Below, one piece after another: positions 9,627 to 17,490 of a stretch of 64,000 nucleotides of DNA. A model generated the notes under the pieces. The model ran no database searches. It saw only the letters and a list, made by a program, of their open reading frames with translations, and was not told where the DNA came from. A program made the position numbers and the translations under genes. Each line of letters begins with the position of its first letter. The first letter of the stretch is position 1. This DNA is from Microbacterium sp. KUDC0406 (GTDB taxonomy: Bacteria; Actinomycetota; Actinomycetes; Actinomycetales; Microbacteriaceae), in NCBI RefSeq assembly GCF_021582875.1, contig NZ_CP091138.1, forward strand, positions 1,426,001 through 1,490,000. Reading direction: 5' to 3'.

Positions 9627-10271
9627 TCACTCCCCTGCGAGTCCGCCGAGCAGGTGCCCGAACGAGCGACCCTTTCCGAGGTAGGTCTCGGGGTCGAACG
9701 GGTCGGCGTCGGACACCGGCTCGCGCCGGGCGATCGCCTCGGCGAGTTCCCGCGCTCCGCGCTCCACGCGAGCGCTCAGCGGAGCCACGTCGTCGGCGTT
9801 CGCACCCCAGTCGCTGGATGCCGCGAAGACACCGGTCGAGACCGGTTCGGCATGCAGATAGGTGAAGAGCGGACGGATCGCGTAGTCGACCGCGAGCGAG
9901 TGCCGCGCTGTGCCGGCGTTCGCCCCGATCAGCACGGGCTTGCCGGAGAGCGCGTCCGGGTCGAGTACGTCGATGAACGATTTGAACAGCCCGGAATAGC
10001 TCGTCGAGAAGATCGGCGTCACCGCGATCAGCGCGTCCGCCGAGACGACGGTGTTGATCGCCGTCTCGAGCGCCGGCGGCGCGAAGCCGGTCAGCAGGTT
10101 GTTCGTGATGTCGTGCGCGAGGTCGCGCAGCTCGATCACATCGACGGTCACGGGGATGTCCTGCCCGCGCAGGACCTTCACCGTCTCAGCGGCCAGCCGA
10201 TCGGACAGCATCCGCGTCGAGGACGGGTTCGACAGGCCGGCCGAGATCACGGCGATACGACGCGCGGTCAT
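9627..10271 (-). CDS. NADPH-dependent FMN reductase partner of the LLM oxidoreductase
   Basis: A 214-residue flavodoxin-like protein. MTARRIAVISAGLSNPSSTRMLSDRL is the FMN phosphate-binding loop of the NADPH-dependent FMN reductase family (CE1759 type), and VTPIFSTSYSGLFKSFIDVLD is the second flavin-contacting segment. It would supply reduced FMN to the flavin-dependent monooxygenase encoded immediately upstream; the two genes are 1 bp apart and on the same strand. Substrate of the pair is unknown. Confidence 0.88.
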   Translation of the reverse strand: MTARRIAVISAGLSNPSSTRMLSDRLAAETVKVLRGQDIPVTVDVIELRDLAHDITNNLLTGFAPPALETAINTVVSADALIAVTPIFSTSYSGLFKSFIDVLDPDALSGKPVLIGANAGTARHSLAVDYAIRPLFTYLHAEPVSTGVFAASSDWGANADDVAPLSARVERGARELAEAIARREPVSDADPFDPETYLGKGRSFGHLLGGLAGE

Positions 10272-10272
10272 C

Positions 10273-11514
10273 TCAGGCTCCCTTCTTCGCTGCGGCGCCG
10301 AACGCCGAGCCCTTCGACGAGCTCAGGGACCCAGCTTCCGGTCCGCCGTCCTGGTAGGGCGATCCTGCGGTGAGATTGTCGCCGCGGTTCGCGCCGGGGC
10401 GCGCCTCGCGCGCCGGACCCTCACCGTAGACCGCCTTGACGCGGGCGGCATGGGTCGGAGCATCCGGCACGTCCGCAGGGCGATCCTTCGCCAGCTCCTT
10501 GCGGAGGATCGGGACGACCTCGCCGGCGAGCAGGTCGATCTGCTCGAGCACGGTCTTCAGCGGCAGGCCGGCGTGGTCCATCAGGAACAGCTGGCGCTGG
10601 TAGTCGCCGTAGTGGTCGCGCATCGCCGCGTAGCGGTCGATGACCTGCTGCGGAGAGCCGACCGTCAGCGGGGTCATCTCGGTGAAGTCCTCCATCGACG
10701 GGCCGTGTCCGTAGACCGGGGCGCTGTCGAAGTACGGACGGAAGCTGTTCACGGCGTCCTGCGAGTTCTTCGCGATGAAGGCCTGGCCGCCGAGGCCGAC
10801 GATCGCGGTCTCGGGAGCGCCGTGGCCGTAGTGCGCCCAGCGCTGGCGGTACAGCTCGATCAGCCGCTGGTAGTGCTCCTTGGGCCAGAAGATGTTGTTC
10901 GCGAAGAAGCCGTCGCCGTAGTAGGCGGCCTGCTCCGCGATCTCGGGCGTGCGGATGGAGCCGTGCCAGACGAACGGCTTGATGCCGTCGAGCGGGCGCG
11001 GGGTCGCGGTGAAGCCCTGCAGGGGGGTGCGGAACCTGCCCTCCCAGTCCACGACGTCCTTTGTCCACAGTTCGTGCAGCAGCGCGTAGTTCTCGATCGC
11101 GAGCGGCAGGCCCTGGCGGATGTCCTGACCGAACCACGGGTACACGGGTCCGGTGTTGCCGCGCCCCATCATCAGGTCCATGCGTCCGCCGGAGAGGTGC
11201 TGCAGCATCGCGTACTCCTCGGCGATGCGCACCGGGTCGTTCGTGGTGATCAGCGTCGTCGAGGTCGAGACGATCAGGCGCTCGGTCTGCGCGGCGATGT
11301 ACGCCAGCAGCGTGGTGGGGCTCGACGAGAAGAACGGCGGGTTGTGGTGTTCGCCGATGGCGAAGACGTCCAGCCCCGCCTCCTCGGCGTGCGTGGCGAT
11401 GGTGACCGCGGCCTGGATGCGCTCCGCCTCACTGGGAGTGATTCCCGTGGTCGGGTCCTGCGTGATGTCGCTCACCGACATCAGGCCGAACTGCATGCCG
11501 TTCTGTTCGTTCAC
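10273..11514 (-). CDS. LLM class flavin-dependent oxidoreductase
   Basis: A 413-residue luciferase-like monooxygenase (bacterial luciferase alpha/beta barrel: MQFGLMSVSDITQDP, GEHHNPPFFSSSPTTLLA, MMGRGNTGPVYPWFGQD). It probably oxygenates an unknown substrate with FMNH2 from the adjacent reductase. I chose the GTG at 11514 because GGAGAG lies at proper spacing; an in-frame ATG at 11496 is the alternative. The C-terminal ~50 residues are low-complexity, and their GAA GCT GGG TCC CTG AGC... stretch is translated from a chromosomal repeat (see 10307-10335), so the tail is not part of the enzyme fold. Confidence 0.87.
   Translation of the reverse strand: MNEQNGMQFGLMSVSDITQDPTTGITPSEAERIQAAVTIATHAEEAGLDVFAIGEHHNPPFFSSSPTTLLAYIAAQTERLIVSTSTTLITTNDPVRIAEEYAMLQHLSGGRMDLMMGRGNTGPVYPWFGQDIRQGLPLAIENYALLHELWTKDVVDWEGRFRTPLQGFTATPRPLDGIKPFVWHGSIRTPEIAEQAAYYGDGFFANNIFWPKEHYQRLIELYRQRWAHYGHGAPETAIVGLGGQAFIAKNSQDAVNSFRPYFDSAPVYGHGPSMEDFTEMTPLTVGSPQQVIDRYAAMRDHYGDYQRQLFLMDHAGLPLKTVLEQIDLLAGEVVPILRKELAKDRPADVPDAPTHAARVKAVYGEGPAREARPGANRGDNLTAGSPYQDGGPEAGSLSSSKGSAFGAAAKKGA
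10307..10335. repeat. Extragenic-type repeat (family B) inside the 3' end of the LLM gene
   Basis: Read on the minus strand, CTGGGTCCCTGAGCTCG followed by TCGAAGGG matches CTGGGTCGCTGAGCCTG + TCGAAGGG at 29724-29748 with only a few differences. It is translated in frame as AGSLSSSKGSAFG at the end of the LLM oxidoreductase. Such TGAGC.TGTCGAAGGG elements are, as I recall, common between genes of Micrococcales. Confidence 0.65.
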
Positions 11515-11553
11515 GATTCTCTCCAGATCAGGATGCCGCCGGCATCCGAGTTT

Positions 11554-11565
11554 ATTCAAGTGAAT
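11554..11565 (-). promoter_or_regulatory. Possible MarR-type operator upstream of the LLM gene
   Basis: ATTCA-AG-TGAAT, a 5-bp inverted repeat with a 2-bp centre, lies 40 nt upstream of the LLM start. TTGTAC (minus strand, 11578-11573) and TAAACT (11554-11549) could form -35 and -10 boxes with 18-bp spacing, placing the repeat at the -10. The short length makes this tentative. Confidence 0.35.
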
Positions 11566-11619
11566 GTATCTGGTACAACGCGTGCCTCGCAAACCTATTC
11601 CCACGGGTAGCCTCGACGG

Positions 11620-12729
11620 ATGAGCAGTGCCGCAGTGCCCCAGGATCGTCCGCGAAGAAGAGTGCCGTTCTGGGACAACGCCCGGTTCGCCTGCATCGTC
11701 CTGGTGGTGCTGGGTCACGGCATCCAGCGACTCATCTACGACTCCGACATCTCCTACGCGTTCTATCTTCTGATCTACGCCTTCCACATGCCGGCGTTCG
11801 CGATCATCTCCGGCTACTTCTCCAAGGCATCCAGCCCGACCCGCCGACAGATGGCGCGGGTGATCACCGACATCCTGGTGCCGTACGTGATCTTCGAGGG
11901 CCTGTGGGCACTCACCAAGTGGCTCGTCGAGGGGCAGGCCGACCCGAACCTCACCAAGCCGTCCTGGACGCTGTGGTTCCTGCTCGCACTCGGAATCTTC
12001 CGGCTCGTGCTCCCCTACCTCGCCCTGCTGCGCTGGCCGCTGCTGTGGGCGTTCATCATCTCGATCGGCGTCGGCTACATGCAGAACGTCGACAGCACCT
12101 TCTCGCTGTCCCGCACCCTCGGCCTGCTCTTCTTCTTCACCCTCGGCTGGTGGCTGCGCGAGCACGACATCGTGCGGCGGTTCCGGCTGATCGAGTTCCG
12201 ACCGTGGTGGCTGCGGGTCTGCGCGATCGCCGCGCTCGGCGCCTGGGCCTTCGTCTGCTGGCTCTGGCTGCCTCTCTGGGACGAGATCGACCTGCGGTTC
12301 TGGTTCTTCTACGACGACTCCTACGCCGGGCTCGCCGCCGATCAGTGGTGGGCCGGCGCCATCCGCGTCGTGCTGATGGCCCTCGCCGTCGTCCTGAGCG
12401 CGGCATTCTTCGCCCTCGTCCCGCGCCGCGCCACCTGGTGGACCCACTTCGGGCAGTACACGATGTACGTCTATCTGCTGCACTCCTTCGTGCTGTACCC
12501 GTTCCGCGAGTCCGGGATCCTGCGCGGGCTCGATCCCACCTGGATCTGGCTGCCGCTGATCACCGTCGTCGCCGTGCTGATCGCCTTCGGCCTGTCCACG
12601 AGGCCGGTTCGGCGTCTGTTCCGGCCGCTCATCGAGCCGCGCCCGCGCCGGCTGTTCGCCGATCCGTCACTCGTCTCCGCGCAGGATCACCGCAGCGACC
12701 CCACCGGCTCCAGGCGCCGCCCCGAATAG
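11620..12729 (+). CDS. Membrane-bound acyltransferase 3 family protein
   Basis: A 369-residue integral membrane protein with about ten hydrophobic segments. The N-terminal RRRVPFWDNARFACIVLVVLGHG and FHMPAFAIISGYFSK are typical of acyltransferase family 3 (OafA/NolL type), including the conserved His after the first helix. These enzymes move acyl groups onto sugars or other envelope components. The gene is divergent from the LLM gene and convergent with efeB. It has no extracellular SGNH domain. The acceptor is unknown. Confidence 0.82.
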   Translation: MSSAAVPQDRPRRRVPFWDNARFACIVLVVLGHGIQRLIYDSDISYAFYLLIYAFHMPAFAIISGYFSKASSPTRRQMARVITDILVPYVIFEGLWALTKWLVEGQADPNLTKPSWTLWFLLALGIFRLVLPYLALLRWPLLWAFIISIGVGYMQNVDSTFSLSRTLGLLFFFTLGWWLREHDIVRRFRLIEFRPWWLRVCAIAALGAWAFVCWLWLPLWDEIDLRFWFFYDDSYAGLAADQWWAGAIRVVLMALAVVLSAAFFALVPRRATWWTHFGQYTMYVYLLHSFVLYPFRESGILRGLDPTWIWLPLITVVAVLIAFGLSTRPVRRLFRPLIEPRPRRLFADPSLVSAQDHRSDPTGSRRRPE

Positions 12730-12749
12730 CGCGCCGTGCCGCGTCGGCA

Positions 12750-14033
12750 CTAGGCGAAGAGCGGCGCGCCCACGTACGATCCGGCCGCCGCACCCGGCGG
12801 AATCGCCCACAGCCCCGAACCCACGTGTCGCACGTACTCGTTCATCAGATCGGTGGAGAGCTTGCGCTGCAGGGCGATGAACTGTGAAGGATCGCGCTGG
12901 TAGGCGAGGAAGAACAGCCCGGCGTCGAGCCGTCCGAGGGCGTTGTTGCCGCCGACGTAGTTGAATCCGCGCCGCAGGATGCGAGTGCCGCCGTTCGAAT
13001 CCGGATGCGCGAGCCGAACATGACTGTGCGCGTCGAGGCCGCTCAGCCTCGGCTCGGTGAACTCGGTGCCGCCGGAGAGCGGCGCTCCTTCGCCTTTGTC
13101 ACGGCCGAAGATGTTCTGCTGCTCGGAGAGCCGCACGCGGTCCCAGGTCTCGATGAGCATCGCGATCTTCCGGGCGACCAGGTACGATCCTCCGGCGAGC
13201 CAGGCCGGCCGATCGGATGCCGCGACCCACACGCTCTCGTCGAGCGCTGTGGCGTCGTCGGCGAGGATGTTGGCCGTGCCGTCCTTGAAGCCGAACAGGT
13301 TCCGAGGGGTCTGCTGGTCGGCCGTGGTGCGCGAGGTCTTGCCGTAGCCGAGCTGCGACCAGCGCAGCCGCGCCCGGCCGAACGCTATCCTGCTGAGGTT
13401 GCGCACCGCGTGCACCGCGACCTGCGGGTCGTCCGCGCACACCTGGATGCACAGATCCCCGTCGGAGGACTCGGGCACGAGATCGTCGCCGAGGAAGGCC
13501 GGCAGCCGCTCGAGAGCCGGCGGCCGACGGTCACGGATGCCGTAGCGGTCCTCGCCGTCCTTGTCGAACAGCGTCGGGCCGAACCCGATCGTGACCGTCA
13601 GTCCGTTCGCGGGCAGCCCCTGTGCCTCGCCGGTGTCATCCGGCGGGGACTCGGGCGGCCCGCCCACCGCGCCGGTGGCCGAGACATCGAGGCCCTGCGT
13701 GATCCGCGATGCGGCGTACGACCAGTCCTGCAGCAGCTCGACGAGGTCGGCCCGGTCGGTGCGCGGCATCATGTCGAAGGAGGCGAAGTGCAGGTGCTCC
13801 TGGACCGGAGTCACGATGCCGGCCTGATGCGCGCCGAAGAAGGCGTAGGGCTGCGCCTCGTCCGGTCCCGGCCGGGACGCGGCGACCGCGTAACCCGCGC
13901 CCGCCCCGACCGCGAGCGCGGCGGCGCCGCCGCCCACCGCGAGGCCGAGCAGGCCGCGCCTGCTCAGGCCTCGTCGAGCGCCGTCGTTCGGAGCATCCTC
14001 CGCAGCCTGTTCCGCACTCCGCCTCTCGGTCAT
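12750..14033 (-). CDS. efeB: Deferrochelatase/DyP-type peroxidase, Tat-exported
   Basis: A 427-residue haem peroxidase. The N-terminus contains SRRGLLGLAVGGGAAALAV, a twin-arginine signal, so the protein is folded before export. The DyP signature NLFGFKDGTANI (catalytic Asp) lies in the middle, and SHVRLAHPDSNGG...RILRRGFNY supplies the proximal haem His and nearby Arg. With EfeO and EfeU it forms the EfeUOB iron uptake system, proposed to oxidise Fe(II) or recover iron from haem. It is the last gene of the operon, 19 bp after efeO. Confidence 0.94.
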   Translation of the reverse strand: MTERRSAEQAAEDAPNDGARRGLSRRGLLGLAVGGGAAALAVGAGAGYAVAASRPGPDEAQPYAFFGAHQAGIVTPVQEHLHFASFDMMPRTDRADLVELLQDWSYAASRITQGLDVSATGAVGGPPESPPDDTGEAQGLPANGLTVTIGFGPTLFDKDGEDRYGIRDRRPPALERLPAFLGDDLVPESSDGDLCIQVCADDPQVAVHAVRNLSRIAFGRARLRWSQLGYGKTSRTTADQQTPRNLFGFKDGTANILADDATALDESVWVAASDRPAWLAGGSYLVARKIAMLIETWDRVRLSEQQNIFGRDKGEGAPLSGGTEFTEPRLSGLDAHSHVRLAHPDSNGGTRILRRGFNYVGGNNALGRLDAGLFFLAYQRDPSQFIALQRKLSTDLMNEYVRHVGSGLWAIPPGAAAGSYVGAPLFA

Positions 14034-14052
14034 CCCGCCACAGCTCCGCGGT

Positions 14053-15285
14053 TCAGGACAGCGTGGTGCCGGTGAGCTGCGAGAGCGGCTCGGCGAGGGC
14101 GTTGATGAGGTCGACGAGTTCGCGCTTCTGCGCGTCGGTCAGATCCTCGAAGCTGACGAATCCGTCCTTCAGCGAGCCGTGCGCGGCGAGGGCGCCCTCG
14201 AGATCGGCGTATCCCGTGCCGATCTCCTTCATGAGAGAGGCGCCGTCGTCGCCCTGAGCCGCGGCGAAGTCGCTGACCAGCGAGAACGCCATCTTCGACC
14301 CCTCCACGTTGGCCGCGAAGTCGTAGAGGTCGGTGTGCGACCACCAGTCCTCCTCGCCGGTGATCTTTCCGGTCGCGACCTCGTCCAGCAGCGCGATCGC
14401 GCCGTTGGAGACGCCGGCGATGCCCTGGTCCTCGAGGCTGCTCACGAAGTCGTCGGAGTGCACGTAGTCGTACAGCTCCTGCACGTCGGCGATCAGGAGG
14501 TCTCCGAAGTCCGCGCGCTGCTGCGACGTGGACGGCGTCCAGTCCTGCCAGGCGGGGGTCTCATCGTCGGCGTTCAGTGCGTCCTTCGCGGGCACCCAGA
14601 GATCCTTCTCGATGCGGTGGAATCCGGTCCAGTCCAGGCCCTCGGCGACGGCGTCGACCTCGCGATAGTCGATCCGGGGGTCGAGGTCGCCGAGCGCCTC
14701 GGCCACAGGTTCGATGCGCTCGTAGTACGCACGTGCGACCGGGAACAGCGATCGTGCCTTGTCATCGTCACCGGCCTGATATGCGGAGACGAGCTCGTCG
14801 ACGGCCGGCACCAGCTGCCCGACCTGGTCCTTGACGAAGGCCGCGTACAGGTCGACGGCCTTCTTCTTCTGCTCGGCGTCCGGGCCCTCGACGGCCACGC
14901 GGTCGCCGGTGACCCTGAACGCCGCCCTGCCGACGCCGTCGCCGAGCATGCCCGGCTTGCAGACCGTGAAGTACTTCCCGGGCTGTGCGGTGACGGTGAG
15001 GGTGCGCGAGGCCGACGGCGCGATGTTCTCGACCTCGCCGACGATCCGCAGGCCGTCCTCGGCGAGCAGGTAGAACTCGGTCACCTTGTCGCCGGCGTTG
15101 CTCACGTCGAAGGTGAGGGTGCCGCTCTTCGCGGTACCCGTCGAGACGGCGCAGTCGGATGCGGTCGAGGAGACCGTGAGTGCGGATGCGGGATCGGCGT
15201 CGGACTTGGCGACGCAGCCACTGAGCAGGAGCACGGCCGTGCCGGTGGCGGCGAGGGCTCCGAGAACGCGGGAGGACGGGGTCAT
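14053..15285 (-). CDS. efeO: EfeO iron-binding lipoprotein (cupredoxin plus M75/imelysin domains)
   Basis: A 410-residue lipoprotein. The signal ends in the lipobox LLSGC at about residues 19-23. A cupredoxin-like N-terminal domain (SGTLTFDVSNAGDKVTEFYLL) is followed by a peptidase-M75-like EfeM/EfeO domain with the HxxE iron-ligand motif GFHRIEKD near residue 220. It binds iron outside the membrane and delivers it to EfeU. The start ATG overlaps the efeU stop (ATGA), indicating translational coupling. Confidence 0.95.
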   Translation of the reverse strand: MTPSSRVLGALAATGTAVLLLSGCVAKSDADPASALTVSSTASDCAVSTGTAKSGTLTFDVSNAGDKVTEFYLLAEDGLRIVGEVENIAPSASRTLTVTAQPGKYFTVCKPGMLGDGVGRAAFRVTGDRVAVEGPDAEQKKKAVDLYAAFVKDQVGQLVPAVDELVSAYQAGDDDKARSLFPVARAYYERIEPVAEALGDLDPRIDYREVDAVAEGLDWTGFHRIEKDLWVPAKDALNADDETPAWQDWTPSTSQQRADFGDLLIADVQELYDYVHSDDFVSSLEDQGIAGVSNGAIALLDEVATGKITGEEDWWSHTDLYDFAANVEGSKMAFSLVSDFAAAQGDDGASLMKEIGTGYADLEGALAAHGSLKDGFVSFEDLTDAQKRELVDLINALAEPLSQLTGTTLS

Positions 15286-16343
15286 GCTGTTCCTTCGTGT
15301 GTGGTGACGGGAGGTGCGGATGCCGGCGCCGGTGCGACGTCGGCACGGCTCTGCACCGCGCCGGAGATATGCGCGGCGCCGGAGATCTGCGCGCTGCCGG
15401 AGCTCTGCTCCGTGGCGGCGGCGGGCGCCGCGGGAGGTGCGGATGACGCGGCAGCCGCCGTCCTCGTGCCGCGACGGCGCGGCAGGCCGCGCAGGAAGAA
15501 CGCGCCGACGACGAGGATGTAGAGCAGCCAGGCGATGACCTGCAGCCAGCTCATGCGCGGCATGAAGCCGAGAGTCGCCTGCAGGAGCACTGCCCAGACG
15601 CCGGTCGGATCGATGACGCCGCTCACGTCGAACGCCCAGCCGAACGGGAACCCGGCCCAGCCGACCAGCACCGCGCCGGTGGCGGGATCGACCGGAGCAG
15701 CGGCGCCGAACGGGCCGGGGAGGACGCCGGCCTCCTGCAGGTCCATCATCGCGTACGCGAGGACACCGGCGGCGACGATCACGAGGAAGCCGCCGGTCCA
15801 CGCGAAGAATCGCCGCAGGTCGAGCCTCACCGCTCCGCGTGCGAGCAGCGAGCCGATGATCACCGCGATGACGAGTCCGAGCGCGGCGCCGATCAGCACC
15901 GAAGGATCACGGCCGAAGGTCTGGGACATCGACCACAGCAGCAGGGTCGTCTCGATCCCCTCGCGTGCCACCGACACGAATCCGACCGCGACCAGTGCCC
16001 ACATCGTCCCGGCTTCCAGCGCACGGTCCACACCGCCCTGCAGCGAGGCCTTCATGGTGCGGCCGGCCTTCTGCATCCAGAAGATCATCCAGGTGACCAT
16101 GGCGACGGCGACCAGCGACATGAGCCCGCCGATGGTCTCCTGCGCCTGCGTGGTCAGCGCGTAGGCCCCGAAGGTGAGGATCGCGCCGATGCCCAGCGCG
16201 AGAGCGACGGCCAGGCCGATGCCTGCCCACATCCTGGGCAGGACGTCGGCACGACCGATCCGCCTGAGGTACGCGATGAGGATGCCGACGACCAGTGCGG
16301 CTTCCAGGCCTTCGCGCAGGCCGATGAGGAGTGAAGCGATCAC
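15282..16343 (-). CDS. efeU: EfeU/FTR1-type high-affinity iron permease
   Basis: A 353-residue membrane protein with seven hydrophobic segments and two REXXE iron motifs, REGLE at about residues 10-14 and REGIE at about 120-124, characteristic of the FTR1/OFeT family. Starts with GTG. After the last helix a roughly 70-residue Ala/Ser-rich tail includes GSAQISGAAHISGAVQ, which comes from an 18-bp tandem DNA repeat (15358-15411) and is not seen in the family core. It is first gene of the efeUOB operon and sits behind an iron-box-like palindrome. Confidence 0.94.
   Translation of the reverse strand: MIASLLIGLREGLEAALVVGILIAYLRRIGRADVLPRMWAGIGLAVALALGIGAILTFGAYALTTQAQETIGGLMSLVAVAMVTWMIFWMQKAGRTMKASLQGGVDRALEAGTMWALVAVGFVSVAREGIETTLLLWSMSQTFGRDPSVLIGAALGLVIAVIIGSLLARGAVRLDLRRFFAWTGGFLVIVAAGVLAYAMMDLQEAGVLPGPFGAAAPVDPATGAVLVGWAGFPFGWAFDVSGVIDPTGVWAVLLQATLGFMPRMSWLQVIAWLLYILVVGAFFLRGLPRRRGTRTAAAASSAPPAAPAAATEQSSGSAQISGAAHISGAVQSRADVAPAPASAPPVTTHEGTA
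15358..15411. repeat. Three 18-bp tandem repeats in the efeU 3' end
   Basis: Three adjacent 18-bp units, GCGCCGGAGATATGCGCG, GCGCCGGAGATCTGCGCG and the diverged CTGCCGGAGCTCTGCTCC. They keep the frame and encode the ISGAA-like repeats in the EfeU tail. Copy number could vary between strains by slippage. Confidence 0.75.
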
Positions 16344-16366
16344 GCGGTGTTACTCCGGAGAAGGTG

Positions 16367-16386
16367 AGGTAAGGGATGCCTTACCT
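16367..16386 (-). promoter_or_regulatory. Probable DtxR/IdeR-type iron operator of efeUOB
   Basis: AGGTAAGG-N4-CCTTACCT, a perfect 8-bp inverted repeat, ends 24 nt upstream of the efeU start. The minus-strand 19-mer beginning ATAGGTAAGG matches 13 of 19 positions of the DtxR/IdeR consensus TTAGGTTAGGCTAACCTAA. Position and iron-uptake context support repression by an iron-loaded DtxR-family protein. The half-site spacing is wider than in the classical box, so two overlapping sites are possible. Confidence 0.72.
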
Positions 16387-16459
16387 ATCAAACGGTAGCA
16401 CCCGGGTAACCCTTCGCAACATACGTGACGGCGCAGGTCAGCGCGTCTACCGTCGAGCC

Positions 16460-17458
16460 ATGGCCGAATTCACGCTCCCCGTCCTCGATCTCTCCCGCCT
16501 CGACGCGGGCCCGGAGGCAGCCGCCCGATTCCGCGATGAGCTGCGCGCAGCGACCCACGACGTGGGTTTCTTCTACCTCACGGGCACGGGCGTCTCCGCA
16601 GAGCTCGAGGCACGGCTGCACCGCGCCGCCCGGGACTTCTTCGCCCTCCCCGAGGCGGAGAAGCTGTCGATCGAGAATGTGAACAGTCCGCACTTCCGCG
16701 GGTACACCCGCATCGGCGGCGAGCGCACGCAGGGCGAGGTCGACTGGCGCGAGCAGATCGACATCGGCCCGGAACGCCGGCCGATCGAGGGCGGCCCCGC
16801 CTTCAACCGCCTGGTCGGGCCGAACCTCTGGCCGGCCGCACAGCCCGAGCTGCGAGAGGTCGTCGCCCAGTGGCACGAGACGCTGTCCGGGGTGTCCCGC
16901 CGGCTGCTGCGCGCCTGGGCGGAGGCGCTCGGCGCGGAGCCGTCCTACTTCGATGAGCACTTCGGCGAGCCGCAGACGCTGATCAAGATCGTGCGCTACC
17001 CGGGCAAGGCCGATCCCGAGCCGCAGCAGGGTGTCGGAGCGCACAAGGATTCCGGGGTGCTCACCCTGCTCTGGGTCGAGCCGGGCAAGGGCGGCCTGCA
17101 GGTGCGCCGCGACGGGGCATGGGTGGATGCGCCGCCGGTGCCCGGCGCGTTCGTCGTGAACATCGGCGAGATGCTCGAGTACGCCACCGGCGGCTATCTG
17201 AAGGCCACCGATCACCGCGTGATCTCACCGAAGGCTCCGGACGAGCGGATCTCGATCCCGTTCTTCTTCAACCCCGCACTGGATTCGCGGTTGCCTCTGA
17301 TCGAGCTTCCCGCGGAGCTCGCCGCCGAGGCGCGCGGTGTCACCGACGACCCGTCGAATCCCATCCACGCGCTGTACGGGGAGAACGCACTGAAGTCACG
17401 ACTGCGCGCGCACCCGGATGTCGCGGCGATCCACCACGCCGACCTCGTCGGAGCCTGA
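16460..17458 (+). CDS. Isopenicillin N synthase-like 2-oxoglutarate/Fe(II) dioxygenase
   Basis: A 332-residue cytosolic dioxygenase of the DIOX_N/2OG-FeII_Oxy type. The N-terminal PVLDLSRLD and DVGFFYLTGTGV are the standard start of the family. The iron ligands appear as HKD (GAHKDSGVLTLL, about residue 195) and the His of KATDHRVI, with RIS of ERISIPFFFNP as the 2-oxoglutarate-binding RxS. It oxidises an unknown small molecule. It is divergent from efeU (117 bp between starts) and is followed by a gene for a cytosine-deaminase-like amidohydrolase after 31 bp. Confidence 0.9.
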   Translation: MAEFTLPVLDLSRLDAGPEAAARFRDELRAATHDVGFFYLTGTGVSAELEARLHRAARDFFALPEAEKLSIENVNSPHFRGYTRIGGERTQGEVDWREQIDIGPERRPIEGGPAFNRLVGPNLWPAAQPELREVVAQWHETLSGVSRRLLRAWAEALGAEPSYFDEHFGEPQTLIKIVRYPGKADPEPQQGVGAHKDSGVLTLLWVEPGKGGLQVRRDGAWVDAPPVPGAFVVNIGEMLEYATGGYLKATDHRVISPKAPDERISIPFFFNPALDSRLPLIELPAELAAEARGVTDDPSNPIHALYGENALKSRLRAHPDVAAIHHADLVGA

Positions 17459-17468
17459 GGAGGCAGCA

Positions 17469-17490
17469 CGATTCTGGTATACCAGAATCG
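17469..17490 (+). promoter_or_regulatory. 22-bp perfect palindrome at the amidohydrolase start (GntR/FadR-like operator)
   Basis: CGATTCTGGTA is followed directly by its exact reverse complement; the last base is the G of the GTG start codon. The centre TGGTATACCA resembles operators of FadR-subfamily GntR regulators. It also contains TGGTATACC, which could be an extended -10 box with transcription starting at or near the GTG. Confidence 0.65.
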
